Shown here piece after piece: positions 29,893 through 38,864 of a stretch of DNA of 64,000 nucleotides. Each line of letters opens with the position of its first letter. The stretch's first letter is position 1. The position numbers were made by a program, and so were the translations under genes. The DNA is from Leptospira fletcheri (GTDB taxonomy: Bacteria > Spirochaetota > Leptospiria > Leptospirales > Leptospiraceae): the NCBI RefSeq assembly GCF_004769195.1, contig NZ_RQET01000001.1, positions 62,001 through 126,000 of the forward strand, read 5' to 3'. The notes under the pieces are model-generated. The model was given only the letters and a program-made list of their open reading frames with translations. It ran no database searches and was not told the origin of the DNA.

Positions 29893-29919
29893 AAAAAAAC
29901 GGTTTTGGCCGTATTTTTT
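29893..29919. terminator. A/T-flanked hairpin in a divergent gap
   Basis: ACGG-TTTTGG-CCGT forms the core and is flanked by seven A on the left and six T on the right, with one A-A mismatch. In either direction this looks like an intrinsic terminator. Its place between two divergent genes is odd, so it could instead act on leader transcripts of one of them. Confidence 0.3.
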
Positions 29920-29993
29920 GCGGGAAAAACCGGACTGGGAAAGGAATTGATGACTAGGTCTTGTCTCCGAATATGGACATCCTGAGGTCCTAA

Positions 29994-30971
29994 ATGACTG
30001 CCCTTCGCATTCTTGCCAAATCCTTCCCTCTTACGATCTTTCTATTTGCGTTTTCCTGCATCACTCTCCCGCAAACCAGACAGTTGGTTCCTGTGGAAAA
30101 GATCGTCTCAGGTCGGGATAAGGACAAAGTTCTCGTCCTGCCGATAGAAGGAATCATTTCGGACGACTCGAGAGAAGGAAATATATTTACCGGAGAAAAG
30201 GATTCGGTACTTTCCTCGGTCAAATTGCAACTGTCCTATGCGATGGAAGATCCGAACCTCAGAGCGGTCATCTTAAAAATCAATTCCCCCGGCGGAACGG
30301 TTACCGCGAGCGATATCATTTATCGGGAAATCCTGGAATTTAAGAAAAAGAAACATGTCCCCGTGTTGGCGCTTTTCATGGATACTGCGGCTTCCGGAGC
30401 ATATTATATTTCCATGTCTTCTGATTACCTCTTGGCTCACCCGACTACGGTGACCGGATCCATTGGAGTGATTATGCAGGGGATCAATGTAAAAGAGGGT
30501 TTGGATAAGATTGGTATCAAGGACCAATCCATACGCTCCGGAGAAAATAAGGCGGTCGGCTCTCCCTTGGAAGAACTCACTTCCGAACAGAGAAAACTAT
30601 TGCAAGGAGTCGTGGACAATCTGTACGATCGCTTTTTCGAAGTCGTAAAAATGGGAAGGCTAAAAGTGAAGGAAGGCGACCTCAAAAAATTGGCCGATGG
30701 ACGGATCTTTACCGCCTCGCAGGCGATGAAACACGGATTAGTGGACGGCATCGGGTATTTCGAAGATGCAGTTACCGTAACGATGCGTTTGCCCGGATAT
30801 AAAATGACTCCTGGAAACATAAACCCGAGAGTGGTATTTTATTCTCACGCAAAAGAAAAGCCGGAAACGTTTTACCATATCCAAGGCTTCTCCCCCGAAT
30901 CGCCCACTCTACTGGAAAGAGTCGGATTAGGGGTAAATCGGGTCCGTTTTTTATACATGTTCTCTCCTTGA
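29994..30971 (+). CDS. sppA: Signal peptide peptidase SppA-type protease (S49), lipoprotein-like N-terminus
   Basis: 325 residues. The N-terminus is a hydrophobic signal ending in FAFSC (Cys22), so it may be lipid-anchored rather than a plain membrane anchor. S49 landmarks: KINSPGGTVTASD, the nucleophile Ser134 in AASGAYY, TGSIGV, and the general-base Lys186 in SGENKAVGSP. It digests leftover signal peptides and may process lipoproteins on the periplasmic face. This is the short, single-domain form. AGGTCC precedes the ATG. The MBOAT gene follows after 38 bases. Confidence 0.88.
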   Translation: MTALRILAKSFPLTIFLFAFSCITLPQTRQLVPVEKIVSGRDKDKVLVLPIEGIISDDSREGNIFTGEKDSVLSSVKLQLSYAMEDPNLRAVILKINSPGGTVTASDIIYREILEFKKKKHVPVLALFMDTAASGAYYISMSSDYLLAHPTTVTGSIGVIMQGINVKEGLDKIGIKDQSIRSGENKAVGSPLEELTSEQRKLLQGVVDNLYDRFFEVVKMGRLKVKEGDLKKLADGRIFTASQAMKHGLVDGIGYFEDAVTVTMRLPGYKMTPGNINPRVVFYSHAKEKPETFYHIQGFSPESPTLLERVGLGVNRVRFLYMFSP

Positions 30972-31009
30972 AAAGGAAACTGGTCCGGAACTTTCGGTAA
31001 CTCCCCCGC

Positions 31010-32428
31010 ATGCTATTCAATTCCCTTCCGTATCTCGCGTTATTTTCCGTAACCTTCCTGCTGTATTGGTCTTCTCCGCAAAAATGGAGAAAGGACCTTT
31101 TGCTCCTAGCTTCCTTAATTTTCTATTTTTATTCTGGGCTGGCGTTCACCGCTCACTTTCTGACGGTCATAGCTGTGAATTTCTTCTTTTCCCTAAGATT
31201 ATGGAAAGAGAAGTCCCAAGGCCGATCCACCTCCCGAACCTTGTTTTGGGTAATAGCATTAAATTTTCTGAATTTAGCTTTTTTTAAATATTTTTATTTC
31301 CTGCTGGAAACTCTGGATTTGTTCAAAGGGGGCTCCGCCTTTTCGGATTTCGGAAGAGGCGTTCATATACCTCTCCCTCTCGCCATTAGTTTTTATACGT
31401 TCCAATTGGTGGCGTTACAAGTAGACATCCATAGGAACCATGTGCCCGATCGGATCAAAGCCTCCGATTATTTCTTATTCATATTATTTTTTCCGCAACT
31501 CATTGCCGGCCCGATCATGCGGACCACGGATTTCCTTCCCAAACTCGATAAGCCTTGGATCGACTTCGATCGAATCAAATGGGGAGTCTTTCTCATTCTT
31601 TCCGGCTTATTCAAAAAAGTTGTGCTCGCGGATAATATTGCAGTCATCGTAAATCCGATTTACGCGCAGCCTTCCGCTTACAACGCGGGTGCCCTGTATT
31701 TGGGCCTGTTCGGATTCATCAGCCAAGTGTATTGCGATTTCAGCGGATATACGGATATCGCCCGCGGCTCGGCCTTCCTTTTGGGCTATGATATTCCGGA
31801 AAACTTCCGAGGTCCTTTCCTTTCTCCGTCATTTCGTGAATTTTGGGGACGTTGGCATGTGACCCTATCCACCTGGCTCAAGGATTATCTGTACATTCCC
31901 TTGGGCGGAAGCCGCGGCGGAATTTGGAGAACCCAGTGGAATTCCTTCCTGACGATGACCTTGGGAGGGCTTTGGCACGGGGCGAATTTCGGATATCTCA
32001 TTTGGGGAGCTTACTTAGGAATCATTCTGGGTGCGGAAAGATTCTTGTCTCCGGGAAATCCGAAAGACGAACCCGAACCCAAAGGACTCCGACGTTTTTT
32101 CAGAATCGCATTGACCGTTCATCTGTTTTCCTTATCCGGAATCTTTTTCCGGTCGGCGGCGATGGGAAAGGAATCTTTACGTTTAACGAAAGAATACTTT
32201 TTAGGTTTCGGGAATCTTTTTTCCGGGAAGCCGATTCCGCGTTGGGAAGAACTGTTTTTATTCGTAATTCTTGCCTTTTTTTGGAATGCAGTGCAATATT
32301 ACCCTTCTCTGCGTGACCGGATTCGTTCTCAATTTACCTGGCTTTTGCCCGTTTTCTCCCTAATCGTCCTGCTTTTACTGGGAATCTTTGGAGACGGCGG
32401 AGGAGATTTCATCTACTTCCAATTTTAA
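31010..32428 (+). CDS. MBOAT-family O-acyltransferase (AlgI-like)
   Basis: 472 residues with about 11-12 membrane segments. The AlgI/PatA hallmarks are present: PQLIAGPIMR, the cytoplasmic FWGRWHVTLSTWLKDYLYIP, IPLGGSRGG, and GGLWHGANFGYLIWG (about 325) with the invariant catalytic His. Such proteins carry acyl groups (usually acetyl) across the membrane for O-modification of polysaccharide or peptidoglycan. The usual periplasmic partner (AlgX/AlgJ/DltD-like) is not next to it; a lipoprotein of unknown type follows. Confidence 0.9.
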   Translation: MLFNSLPYLALFSVTFLLYWSSPQKWRKDLLLLASLIFYFYSGLAFTAHFLTVIAVNFFFSLRLWKEKSQGRSTSRTLFWVIALNFLNLAFFKYFYFLLETLDLFKGGSAFSDFGRGVHIPLPLAISFYTFQLVALQVDIHRNHVPDRIKASDYFLFILFFPQLIAGPIMRTTDFLPKLDKPWIDFDRIKWGVFLILSGLFKKVVLADNIAVIVNPIYAQPSAYNAGALYLGLFGFISQVYCDFSGYTDIARGSAFLLGYDIPENFRGPFLSPSFREFWGRWHVTLSTWLKDYLYIPLGGSRGGIWRTQWNSFLTMTLGGLWHGANFGYLIWGAYLGIILGAERFLSPGNPKDEPEPKGLRRFFRIALTVHLFSLSGIFFRSAAMGKESLRLTKEYFLGFGNLFSGKPIPRWEELFLFVILAFFWNAVQYYPSLRDRIRSQFTWLLPVFSLIVLLLLGIFGDGGGDFIYFQF

Positions 32429-32539
32429 TGAGATTCGGTTTGCCCCGAGCAAGGCGTTTTTCCAGTATGTACCCCGGCTTAGGCGTTCCGGTAGAAATGA
32501 AGTTCGGAACTCCTTCGCCCTTTCCCTCCGGGATCACAG

Positions 32540-33154
32540 ATGCAAATCCTTCGACGATTCTTCCTGCCGTTTTTCTGCTTTAGTCTGGTCGCTTGTTTTC
32601 CTCCTGCCTGGATTCGGGAACTTCCCGCTCAGAAACAATCCCTGCCCGATGCGGTTTTATCCGGAACCTTTCGAAAAAATATTCCGGGAATGTCTCCTTT
32701 GACTTCTTTAGGCTACATAGAAAACCATTCCGAATTCATCGAGTTTTCCGATGTGGAAAAAACGTTTCGAAAAACGTACAATCGGGAGATTGAAGAGGGA
32801 AATAAATTTCGTCAGATGCGGGTGGAGGGAAAAGGCAGATTCAAAACCAAAGGGAACTGGGTTCTCCTGATGACGGAATCCCTCATTATAGAGGAATCCG
32901 TATGGGAAAAAGGAAAAAAACCGGAAACTTCCGGCGCAAAGACGTCCAGGAGCAACCATAGGTTATTGTACCACTACGATCCGAATTCCTTATCCTTGAT
33001 TCCTATGCTGTACGAAACCGGATACAAGGAAAAACCCTTCGGTGTTGTGGAAGGAATTCGGGTTCCGTATTCCGAGGACGAGGCGTTTCGGATAGCAAGA
33101 AAGAATTTCGCGAAGAAAGAATACCAAACCCACGCATATTATAAAATACGATGA
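32540..33154 (+). CDS. Putative lipoprotein, 204 aa
   Basis: Signal peptide MQILRRFFLPFFCFSLVAC with a Leu-Val-Ala-Cys lipobox (Cys19), then a mature part with PPAW, a basic stretch and a strand-rich middle (EKTFRKTYNREIEEG, RFKTKGNWVLLMTES). No recognised family. Its stop overlaps the start of the next gene (ATGA), so the phosphatase is co-translated. Could be a partner of the upstream acyltransferase, but that rests on position only. Confidence 0.72.
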   Translation: MQILRRFFLPFFCFSLVACFPPAWIRELPAQKQSLPDAVLSGTFRKNIPGMSPLTSLGYIENHSEFIEFSDVEKTFRKTYNREIEEGNKFRQMRVEGKGRFKTKGNWVLLMTESLIIEESVWEKGKKPETSGAKTSRSNHRLLYHYDPNSLSLIPMLYETGYKEKPFGVVEGIRVPYSEDEAFRIARKNFAKKEYQTHAYYKIR

Positions 33155-34131
33155 GAGCGGCGTTTACAATTAAGCAATACCTCAAGGGTGCATGGAAAAT
33201 CATTCTAGTCCTGAACCTTTCCCTGACGCTCTGCTTTATCTTCGGTTTTTATTTTTATAATTTTCTAATCTCTATTCCGGTTCTCGCGTTAGCGGCGATC
33301 GCCTTTACCCTCTTTTTAAACTATGTGGCCTTCGCACTCTATCTTACGGAAAGAATATTGCCCGAGGAGCAAGAGGCCGGAAAAATCATCAAGCGTTTCC
33401 GAAAAGGGGACAGCCGGATGCAGAATTACATCCTCCCCTTGGATTTTAAGGACGAACACTTCGAAGTCTACGGAAGGTGTCTGACCTATAATCCGATCGG
33501 AGGCGATTTTTACAATTTTCTGAGGGACAAGGAAGGGAATTATTGGTTCGGTATCGGAGACACTTCCGGACACGGATATGTCGCCGGCCTATTCAGTATG
33601 ATGGTAATGAATCAAATGTCGGACGTCATACACAGTAGTTCTCGCCCGGACGAAGCCATACGCAAAATCAACGATCACCTAGAGGAAAGAACCAAAACCT
33701 TTCCTACGATCCATCGCAGCCTATATGCTACGTTCCTGCTCATGAAAGCGGACCCTTCCGGTAATTTTCTTCTATCGGGGATCCATCCCAGTTCCGTATT
33801 ATTCAATGCCAAAGAAAATCGGAACGAGATCTTGGACACGGACGGGTTCTTTCTATCCACAGTGATGAATCCTCCGGGAAAAAAGGAGAGACCATGCCGA
33901 AGCCTCAAGATGGAAAAGGAAGACGTGTTGTTTAGTTTTACCGACGGACTCTTCGAACAAAAGAGTAAGATGAAAAACAGCTATTACGGCGAAAACCTTT
34001 ATAAATTCCTGGAGAACGCCCCGAAGAATAACCTCAAAAAACTGATCGATACCCTTTTCGAGGAAATCACTCAGTACGGAGGGGGTAGGATCCGCGACGA
34101 TATGAGTATTCTAGCGATACGAAAACTTTAG
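33151..34131 (+). CDS. Membrane-bound SpoIIE/RsbU-type PP2C phosphatase
   Basis: 326 residues: two membrane segments at about 17-40 and 44-66 with almost no periplasmic loop, a short linker (EEQEAGKIIKRF, signalling-helix-like), then a PPM/SpoIIE catalytic domain. Metal-binding acids are in PIGGDFYNF (about 112-120) and GIGDTSGHG (about 130-138), and SFTDGLFE near 270 and RDDMSILAIR at the end complete the site. It probably removes phosphate from a STAS-domain antagonist; one such protein is coded at 38542. The absence of a sensor domain is notable. Confidence 0.88.
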   Translation: MRAAFTIKQYLKGAWKIILVLNLSLTLCFIFGFYFYNFLISIPVLALAAIAFTLFLNYVAFALYLTERILPEEQEAGKIIKRFRKGDSRMQNYILPLDFKDEHFEVYGRCLTYNPIGGDFYNFLRDKEGNYWFGIGDTSGHGYVAGLFSMMVMNQMSDVIHSSSRPDEAIRKINDHLEERTKTFPTIHRSLYATFLLMKADPSGNFLLSGIHPSSVLFNAKENRNEILDTDGFFLSTVMNPPGKKERPCRSLKMEKEDVLFSFTDGLFEQKSKMKNSYYGENLYKFLENAPKNNLKKLIDTLFEEITQYGGGRIRDDMSILAIRKL

Positions 34132-34185
34132 TCTCCATTCCTTTTTCCTGGTTGAATTCACTCCCCTCCTAGGCAGAATGTATTC

Positions 34186-34473
34186 GTGAGTCATAGCGAA
34201 TGGATCGAAAAATTAACTTCCGTCCTAATCTGGAACGAACGGGATGTTCGTAAAGTTCTGAGGGTCGTATCGGACACTTCCCTTCTGACCGGAATGACGG
34301 AACAGGAAGTGGTGGATTTCATCCAGTACGGCTTCGAGGAAGAAATCTCCGAACTGAAGCAAACGTACGACTGGACTAGATTCAAGACCCGGCTCGTCGG
34401 CAAACTCTCCAAAAGGACTCACGAACCTCCGGGATTATCGGTTTTACATCCGGACTTGAGGGAAGAAGAATGA
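34186..34473 (+). CDS. Unknown small protein, 95 aa
   Basis: Starts at GTG 34186 (GTGAGTCATAGC). It is acidic and helical (DVRKVLRVVSDTSLLTGMTEQEVVDFIQ) without signal or membrane segments. I cannot assign it. It lies 55 bases after the phosphatase and 13 bases before the FliG-like gene, so all three may be co-transcribed. Confidence in the start is limited; an internal ATG is near codon 37. Confidence 0.62.
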   Translation: MSHSEWIEKLTSVLIWNERDVRKVLRVVSDTSLLTGMTEQEVVDFIQYGFEEEISELKQTYDWTRFKTRLVGKLSKRTHEPPGLSVLHPDLREEE

Positions 34474-34486
34474 GCCCGTCCTTGAG

Positions 34487-35776
34487 ATGATCCATGTAGA
34501 GGGGGAAAATTACCATTTCTTTCTTTGCAATCCGGATTCCGTAGCGAGAGTAAAAACCAAGGTCCAACCTTTTTACGGTTTTCCCAGAGAAAACATCGAG
34601 GAACTGCCTTTTCTCTATTCCCAACCCGCTCTGATTCCTTCTTTTTTATACGAAATCGAATACGATCGAAGGAACTTCCCTCCTCGTCCGATGAATAGTC
34701 CCTCCTACTTGTCCTATGACGATGGGGAAATCCGAAAAGAAGACGGAAAGTTCCCGGAAGGCGCTCGGGAGAATTGGGAAGGAAATCTCTTCAAAATCGA
34801 AAAAAACCCGTACAAAGCGACGGGAAAACCTCCCATTTTATTGCTTCGTTCTCCTCTAGAATCCACTCAGATCGGTCCGATGATTACCGGCAATTTTCCT
34901 TTGTTCCGACAAAGCAGGAGCAGAATGGTTGCAACACGTTATCTTTCCTTGAGGGATATCGTAAATCCTGAGTTGGACGAAGAGTCCGTCTCCCTCAAAA
35001 TCGAGGAATTGTACTTCGATCCGAAAAACAAAAACTATCTTTTCCGTCTGTTACGGATTCTGTATGCAGGAACTCCTGCGGAAGAACAAACCATCGTTTC
35101 GAACCTTTTCTCCCACGAGCCGGAATTTGCGGTTTTTCTGCGCGACACCATATTTACGATCGAAATCCTTCCGCTCATCCATGGCCCGTTTTTGAATTCC
35201 GTTCTGAACACGGTAGATGAAAGAATCGTAAAGTTCGCCGTTCCGGAACTTTCGTTTCCGGTCAGAAAAATAGTGGAACGAAACGTTTCCAAAAATCGCT
35301 GGAAACAGATATTGAACGGACCCTCCAAAAAACCGGAACCGGGGGAATCATTTCCGGAAATCGTAGAACGGGAAATATTCAGAAGATTTTCCAGAAAGAT
35401 TTATTATGAAGAAGGAACCTTTCCCGTCTATCGAGAACAGGGAGACGAAACTCAGGCCGAATTCGATTCTCGGCGGGAAGTTCGATTTTCTTCGATTCCG
35501 GGGGAGAAATACAATTTCAATTTTCGGGGAGAGGGACTCGGACTCTATGCCGTGACGAAGGACAAGATACTATTCCATACGGTAAAATTTCTGGAGATCC
35601 TCAGATTCGATATCCTTCTCTCTCGAAAGGAAAGGGACGCCTATGAATTATTCCGGATTCCGGAACACTGTATCGTGGAGATTCCTCGTTACGACCAAAC
35701 GAAATTAACGGTGGGAGGAGGAATTTCCGGGGACCGACATCCTTTCGAATTTTCCCTACTCTCCCGGAATTATTGA
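34487..35776 (+). CDS. Unknown protein with a FliG-C-like region, 429 aa
   Basis: The N-terminal 150 residues and the C-terminal 140 are not recognised. Between about 185 and 280 the pattern follows the C-terminal domain of the flagellar switch protein FliG: EEQTIVSNL, F-LRDTIFTIEIL, then FLNSVLNTVD and ERNVSKNR, matching FliG positions of SIQRLLQEVD and LRNMSQRA in spacing and in the N-x-S-x-x-R element. The charged torque residues (the DDR before that helix) are replaced by IHGP, so it should not drive the motor in the normal way. The likeness is from memory and by eye. ATG 34487 has a weak ribosome site. It ends 1 base before the convergent glpK gene. Confidence 0.62.
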   Translation: MIHVEGENYHFFLCNPDSVARVKTKVQPFYGFPRENIEELPFLYSQPALIPSFLYEIEYDRRNFPPRPMNSPSYLSYDDGEIRKEDGKFPEGARENWEGNLFKIEKNPYKATGKPPILLLRSPLESTQIGPMITGNFPLFRQSRSRMVATRYLSLRDIVNPELDEESVSLKIEELYFDPKNKNYLFRLLRILYAGTPAEEQTIVSNLFSHEPEFAVFLRDTIFTIEILPLIHGPFLNSVLNTVDERIVKFAVPELSFPVRKIVERNVSKNRWKQILNGPSKKPEPGESFPEIVEREIFRRFSRKIYYEEGTFPVYREQGDETQAEFDSRREVRFSSIPGEKYNFNFRGEGLGLYAVTKDKILFHTVKFLEILRFDILLSRKERDAYELFRIPEHCIVEIPRYDQTKLTVGGGISGDRHPFEFSLLSRNY

Positions 35777-35777
35777 A

Positions 35778-37268
35778 TCAGTTTCCCGTTAAAATTCTTT
35801 TAACGGACTCCTTCCAAACTCGAATCTCTTTTTCCCTTTGTCCTCCGCTCATCTTCGGCGAAAATTCCTTATTCGATTTTTGCTTTTTCTTCAAGTCGGA
35901 CACCGAGGAGTAAAAACCTCTTTCCAGCCCGGCCAAATAAGCGGCTCCTAGAACGGTCGTATCCAAATTCGAAGGACGAACGATTTTTTTACCCAAAATG
36001 TCCGCTTGGTACTGCATCAGCCATTGGTTTGCTGTCGCGCCTCCGTCCACCTTCAATAGTTTCAATTTGGAGCCGGTATCGTTTTCCATAGCCTCCACTA
36101 ATTCATAGGATTGCAGGGCGATGGATTTTAATGCGGCGCGGGCAATCTGCTCCTGAGTCGTATCTCTGGTCAGACCCAAAATTGCTCCCCTAGCGTTCAT
36201 ATCCCAGTAAGGAGCTCCCAAACCGGCAAATGCAGGTACGAAAACCACCTCGTCCTCTTTGGTCACGGACGAAGCCATTTTTTCGGAAAGCTTGGATTCT
36301 TTAAAAAACTTCAGATTGTCCCGCAGGTACTGGATGACCGCACCTCCGATAAAGATGGAACCTTCTAGGCAATACACGGTTTTTCCTTCCGGACCGCAGG
36401 CGAGAGTGGTGATCAAATTGTTTTTAGAGATCTGTAATTTGTTTCCCGTATTGAATAAGAGAAAGCATCCGGTTCCGTACGTGTTCTTTGCCTCTCCAGG
36501 TTCCGTACACAATTGTCCGAACAATGCACCTTGTTGGTCTCCCACTAGGGAAGAGATCGGAATTCCGTCCAGGAGTCCTTTCACCCCTTCCGTCCTTCCG
36601 AACAGATTGCTGGAATTGTGGGTCTCCGGCAAAATCGCTTCCGGAATATCCAGAATCTTCAACAGTTCCTTATCCCATTCCTTTTTTTCTATATTGAAGA
36701 TCAGGGTTCTACTGGCATTCGTATGGTCCGTTTTGTGCGATTTTCCGTTGGTCAAGCGGTACAAAAGATATGTGTCGATCGTTCCGAAGAGTATCTTCCC
36801 TTTCTCCGCCTTGGCCCTCACTCCTTTTACATTCTCCAAAATCCAACGGATCTTGGTTCCGCTAAAATAGGCATCCACTACGAGTCCGGTTTTTTTTCGG
36901 AAAATAGGTTCGACTCCCTCTTTTTTCAATGTACCGCAGAATTCAGCCGTCCTTCTACATTGCCAAACTATGGCGTTGTAAACCGGAGCTCCTGTATCTT
37001 TATCGAAAAGTACGGTGGTCTCTCTCTGGTTCGTGATTCCTATGGCGACCGCATTTTCGGGTTTCAACTTTCCCTTTCGGATCGCTTGCAGGATGAGCTT
37101 TTCCGTCTTGGCCCAAATTTCTTCGGGATCGTGTTCCACCCAGCCGGCTTTCGGAAAGTACTGTTTAAATTCGGAGTAAGCGCTGGAAATCACTCCACCC
37201 GACCGATTAAAACAAAACGTACGGATCCCCGTGGTACCCGCATCGATACCTATGATATATTCGCTCAT
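35778..37268 (-). CDS. glpK: Glycerol kinase
   Basis: FGGY-family kinase, 496 residues, forming glycerol 3-phosphate for lipids or respiration. IGIDAGTTGIRTF is the phosphate-1 loop, ITNQRETTVLF the glycerol-binding segment with its Arg, FGTIDTYLLYRL and TDHTNASRTL match GlpK, and GGAVIQ / DGGATANQWLMQ complete it. The first loop reads DAGTTGIR rather than DQGTTSSR, a real difference from textbook GlpK, so another polyol is not excluded. No glpF or glpD in the window. Convergent neighbour is one base away. Confidence 0.88.
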   Translation of the reverse strand: MSEYIIGIDAGTTGIRTFCFNRSGGVISSAYSEFKQYFPKAGWVEHDPEEIWAKTEKLILQAIRKGKLKPENAVAIGITNQRETTVLFDKDTGAPVYNAIVWQCRRTAEFCGTLKKEGVEPIFRKKTGLVVDAYFSGTKIRWILENVKGVRAKAEKGKILFGTIDTYLLYRLTNGKSHKTDHTNASRTLIFNIEKKEWDKELLKILDIPEAILPETHNSSNLFGRTEGVKGLLDGIPISSLVGDQQGALFGQLCTEPGEAKNTYGTGCFLLFNTGNKLQISKNNLITTLACGPEGKTVYCLEGSIFIGGAVIQYLRDNLKFFKESKLSEKMASSVTKEDEVVFVPAFAGLGAPYWDMNARGAILGLTRDTTQEQIARAALKSIALQSYELVEAMENDTGSKLKLLKVDGGATANQWLMQYQADILGKKIVRPSNLDTTVLGAAYLAGLERGFYSSVSDLKKKQKSNKEFSPKMSGGQREKEIRVWKESVKRILTGN

Positions 37269-37302
37269 CGTTTCCTCCGATTTTTAGGCGAGAACTCTGG
37301 AT

Positions 37303-38259
37303 TCAGATCTGAATCTCCAAACCTTCTCTCGCCATAATGATCTCCAGCTGATTGTCCGGATCGAACATTTCCTTGTATTTGATAGCGCGTAGATAGACTG
37401 CATCCAGCTTTTCGTCGTCGTAGGAAGGGTCATGGTGAAACATGACCAACTTTTTCACGTTCGCACGTAAGGCGATGTCCGTAGCCATCGAAGCGGTGCT
37501 GTGTCCCCAATCGATTTTTTGCAAGGACTCTTCGAACGTGTATTGGGTATCGAAAACGAGCACGTCAGCTCCTCTAAAATAGTTCAAGTAATCGTCGATA
37601 TTCTCCATCTCGTCCAGATTGAATTCTGCGTCGGACGCGAAGATCAAGGATTTACCATCCTCTTCGAAACGATACGAATAACTTCCGCCCGGATGTCGCA
37701 CCGCTTTCGAAATGGAAGTCACGGAGTCGGTCGCACGGAAAGCCCTTCCTTCCGGTACGTGGCGAAAGATTTTTTCCGCCTGAAAGCCTTCGAAAGGAAC
37801 CGGAAAATGGGTAAAGGTGTGCTGGTATTTCAACCGATTCTCCAGATTTTCCACCGAGCTTACGAACTCGAACCTGTTCCCCGGAGTGTACAGAGGTACA
37901 AAGAAAGGAATCCCCTGAATATGGTCCCAATGGGTATGAGTAAAGATCCAAACGGCGCTTCCTTTTCCCTGGAGATAACCTTCGTGCAGAATGGAATTCC
38001 CGAGTTCCCGGAGTCCCGTACCACCGTCGATAATGATGAGTCTATCTTCCTTATCCCGGATTTCGACGCAGGTGGTATTTCCACCGTACGTGCTCCAATT
38101 GGACAGGGCTAAGGAATCCAGAAAGTCTTCTATGGCTTCCGGACTCTGAAGGTCGGAAGGCGAAGCGAGACTCAGGATTTTTAAAATCTTCGCCCGAATC
38201 AAATCGCCTTTTACCGGGGAAGAAATGGAGCCCCGAACTCCCCAAAATTTAATCCGCAT
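37303..38259 (-). CDS. MBL-fold metal hydrolase (PhnP-like)
   Basis: 318 residues. It opens with the RIKFWGVRGSIS signature of the PhnP-like branch, then GGNTTCVEI, DGGTGLREL, and the metal ligands in THTHWDHIQGIPFF (about 110-120), followed by HPGGSYSYRF and DTQY plus a final HHDP. The Trp-rich HTHWDH motif and the HPGG segment favour phosphodiesterase activity on cyclic or nucleotide substrates; not proved. It reads in the same direction as glpK, 34 bases upstream of it. Confidence 0.83.
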   Translation of the reverse strand: MRIKFWGVRGSISSPVKGDLIRAKILKILSLASPSDLQSPEAIEDFLDSLALSNWSTYGGNTTCVEIRDKEDRLIIIDGGTGLRELGNSILHEGYLQGKGSAVWIFTHTHWDHIQGIPFFVPLYTPGNRFEFVSSVENLENRLKYQHTFTHFPVPFEGFQAEKIFRHVPEGRAFRATDSVTSISKAVRHPGGSYSYRFEEDGKSLIFASDAEFNLDEMENIDDYLNYFRGADVLVFDTQYTFEESLQKIDWGHSTASMATDIALRANVKKLVMFHHDPSYDDEKLDAVYLRAIKYKEMFDPDNQLEIIMAREGLEIQI

Positions 38260-38541
38260 CGCTATTCAAATATCGGCCAAAACCTTGCAAACTGGTCATG
38301 GAAAACGCCCACTCTATTTTCTCGTCCTGTCCGTTTTTTCCACCATTTCTTCTTTCCGCGGTCGGAGAAATTGCCCTATTTCGGAAGGAAAAAAAGAGTT
38401 TACCTCCCCTTTGCCACAAATTACTCTCATTGATCGGATTCCCTCCCCGAGCGAACGTTCGAAATTTTTATTTTCTAAACGTTTCGGTAGAATTTCCCTC
38501 TCGAGGACGGTCATATAAATAGAAAATCGGAGCCGTTTCTA

Positions 38542-38856
38542 TTGGAAGGTTTTCAGACAGATGTGTCCTTTGAGGACGGAATTTGCATCGTTAAGATCCA
38601 GGGTAACGTAAGCCTAAAGAATGCGTTCTCCTTAAAAGAATTGATTATCAAGCAATTCGACGAAGGTTGCAAAGAAATTATTCTGGATTTCAAGGGAGAC
38701 GTTTATTTGGACTCCTCCGGGATAGGAGCCATTTTCAATACCCAAAAATACGTTACAGAAAGGAATGGGAGTCTGAAATTGAGGAACTTGAGTCGGGACG
38801 TGATGACCATCCTGAGAATCGCCAACTTAGACAAGCACCTGGATATTATTCCCTGA
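38542..38856 (+). CDS. STAS-domain anti-sigma factor antagonist-like protein
   Basis: 104 residues, a single STAS fold. LDSSGIGAIF (residues 56-65) contains Ser58, the position phosphorylated in SpoIIAA/RsbV, and LRNLSRDV and IANLDKHLDII fit the end of the domain. The start is TTG 38542. It sits 9 bases ahead of the glyoxalase-II-like gene. A candidate substrate for the SpoIIE-type phosphatase at 33151, though no kinase (RsbW-like) is nearby. Confidence 0.86.
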   Translation: MEGFQTDVSFEDGICIVKIQGNVSLKNAFSLKELIIKQFDEGCKEIILDFKGDVYLDSSGIGAIFNTQKYVTERNGSLKLRNLSRDVMTILRIANLDKHLDIIP

Positions 38857-38864
38857 ATCCTTAG

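Noticed and set aside
36618..37337. Open frame of about 240 codons on the + strand
   Set aside because: Antisense to glpK, without a ribosome site or known motifs.
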